64,000 nucleotides of DNA from Alphaproteobacteria bacterium (GTDB taxonomy: Bacteria > Pseudomonadota > Alphaproteobacteria > Elsterales > Elsteraceae). Position numbers and translations under genes: made by a program. Positions within the stretch are counted from its first letter, which is position 1; each line of letters begins with the position of its first letter. The stretch is from assembly GCA_004292755.1 (NCBI GenBank), contig RDXE01000040.1:1-64000 (forward strand), given 5' to 3'. Positions 63,647 to 64,000 of the stretch are shown one piece after another. The notes beneath the pieces are model-generated. The model saw only the letters and a program-made list of their open reading frames with translations. It was not told the DNA's origin and did no database searches.

Positions 63647-64000
63647 ATGCCTCCTGCTTCTGACGATGCAGCCCTGCCACTTGTCCCCCCGCCGCTGCTG
63701 AAGGGGCGGGGCACCAGCAGCAATCCTGCCAACCGGTTTGAGCACCAGCACAGTGTTGCCGTGGATGATGGTTGGGGCAGCGCGCTGGAGGACAAGCCCG
63801 CGCCGAAAACCACGGTGACGCCCGATACCAGCCGCACGGTGATCGCGCGCAACGACAGCCCAGACATCCCGTTTGACCAGTCGCTCAACCCGTACCGGGG
63901 CTGTGAGCATGGGTGCGTTTACTGTTTTGCCCGGCCGACCCACGCGTGGCTGGGGCTGTCGCCGGGATTGGAGTTTGAGACCAAGCTGCTGGCCAAGCGC
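63647..64000 (+). CDS. PA0069-family radical SAM protein, cut at window edge
   Basis: The first 118 codons of a radical SAM enzyme. It opens [16 protein letters not shown], continues with the [13 protein letters not shown] segment and the iron-sulfur site [20 protein letters not shown] (CxxxCxxC) that binds a 4Fe-4S cluster, then TKLLAKR. This matches the PA0069 family of spore-photoproduct-lyase-like proteins, of unknown substrate. ATG at 63647 has GGGAGCA upstream. The rest of the gene lies beyond base 64000. Confidence 0.88.
   Translation, partial: MPPASDDAALPLVPPPLLKGRGTSSNPANRFEHQHSVAVDDGWGSALEDKPAPKTTVTPDTSRTVIARNDSPDIPFDQSLNPYRGCEHGCVYCFARPTHAWLGLSPGLEFETKLLAKR

Overview
The window is a GC-rich, densely coded chromosomal segment of an alphaproteobacterium, most likely a member of the Rhodospirillales/Azospirillales. 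The points behind this are plant/alphaproteobacterial-type GshA next to RsmE, a Bug/TctC-TctB-TctA carboxylate transporter, SorAB-type sulfite dehydrogenase, a DUF1127 protein, several large methyl-accepting chemotaxis proteins (MCPs), a glnK-amtB pair behind a sigma-54 promoter, and tRNAs with encoded CCA. No rRNA, CRISPR array, prophage or intact insertion sequence was found. Both window edges cut genes: an aminopeptidase P at the left and a PA0069-type radical SAM protein at the right.

Layout. 1-8.3 kb: aminopeptidase P, a DUF1127 protein, a 62-bp tandem repeat made of hairpins, an FAD-linked 2-hydroxyacid dehydrogenase beside a tripartite tricarboxylate transporter, a periplasmic histidine phosphatase and tRNA-Thr. 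8.3-15 kb: a rhodanese, an MCP, a sulfite dehydrogenase with its cytochrome c subunit, and the DUF485/ActP acetate symporter pair. 15-21.8 kb: a secreted serine hydrolase carrying RTX repeats, a two-component system, an MFS transporter and a solute-binding protein. 21.9-26.6 kb: a guanine-deaminase-like gene, ureD-ureA-ureB-ureC, then an Mrr-type restriction endonuclease where ureEFG would often be found. 27-36.9 kb: pgi-mutL and a lipopolysaccharide/surface glycan operon (two glycosyltransferases, a methyltransferase, hldE), then a divergent glycosyltransferase and a MarR-like regulator.

36.85-39.0 kb is the most notable region. It is an AT-rich island holding a complete retron: a predicted msr-msd noncoding RNA with a perfect 23-bp msd stem, an effector with a nucleoside-deoxyribosyltransferase-like domain, and a retron reverse transcriptase with the NAxxH, YADD and (V/I)TG motifs. 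Gene order and effector type match type II-A retrons (Retron-Eco1/Ec86, Retron-Sen2/St85), which are anti-phage defence or toxin-antitoxin systems. The Mrr nuclease about 10 kb away is a second probable defence gene, also in AT-richer DNA.

39-51.4 kb is mostly housekeeping: a TVP38-family membrane protein, a GT39 glycosyltransferase, rsmE-gshA, glnK-amtB, a UbiH-type hydroxylase, a thioredoxin/CcdA pair, and metK-trmB behind a structured leader. 51.4-59.1 kb holds two tandem paralogous MCPs, a small SUOX-fold protein and a histidine kinase. 59.2-64 kb holds 3-hydroxybutyrate dehydrogenase, a patatin and NDH-2 in a row (probably tied to polyhydroxybutyrate use and respiration), tRNA-Ile(GAT), a PAS protein, a hypothetical protein and the cut radical SAM gene.

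All calls come from reading the sequence and motif recognition; no database search was run.
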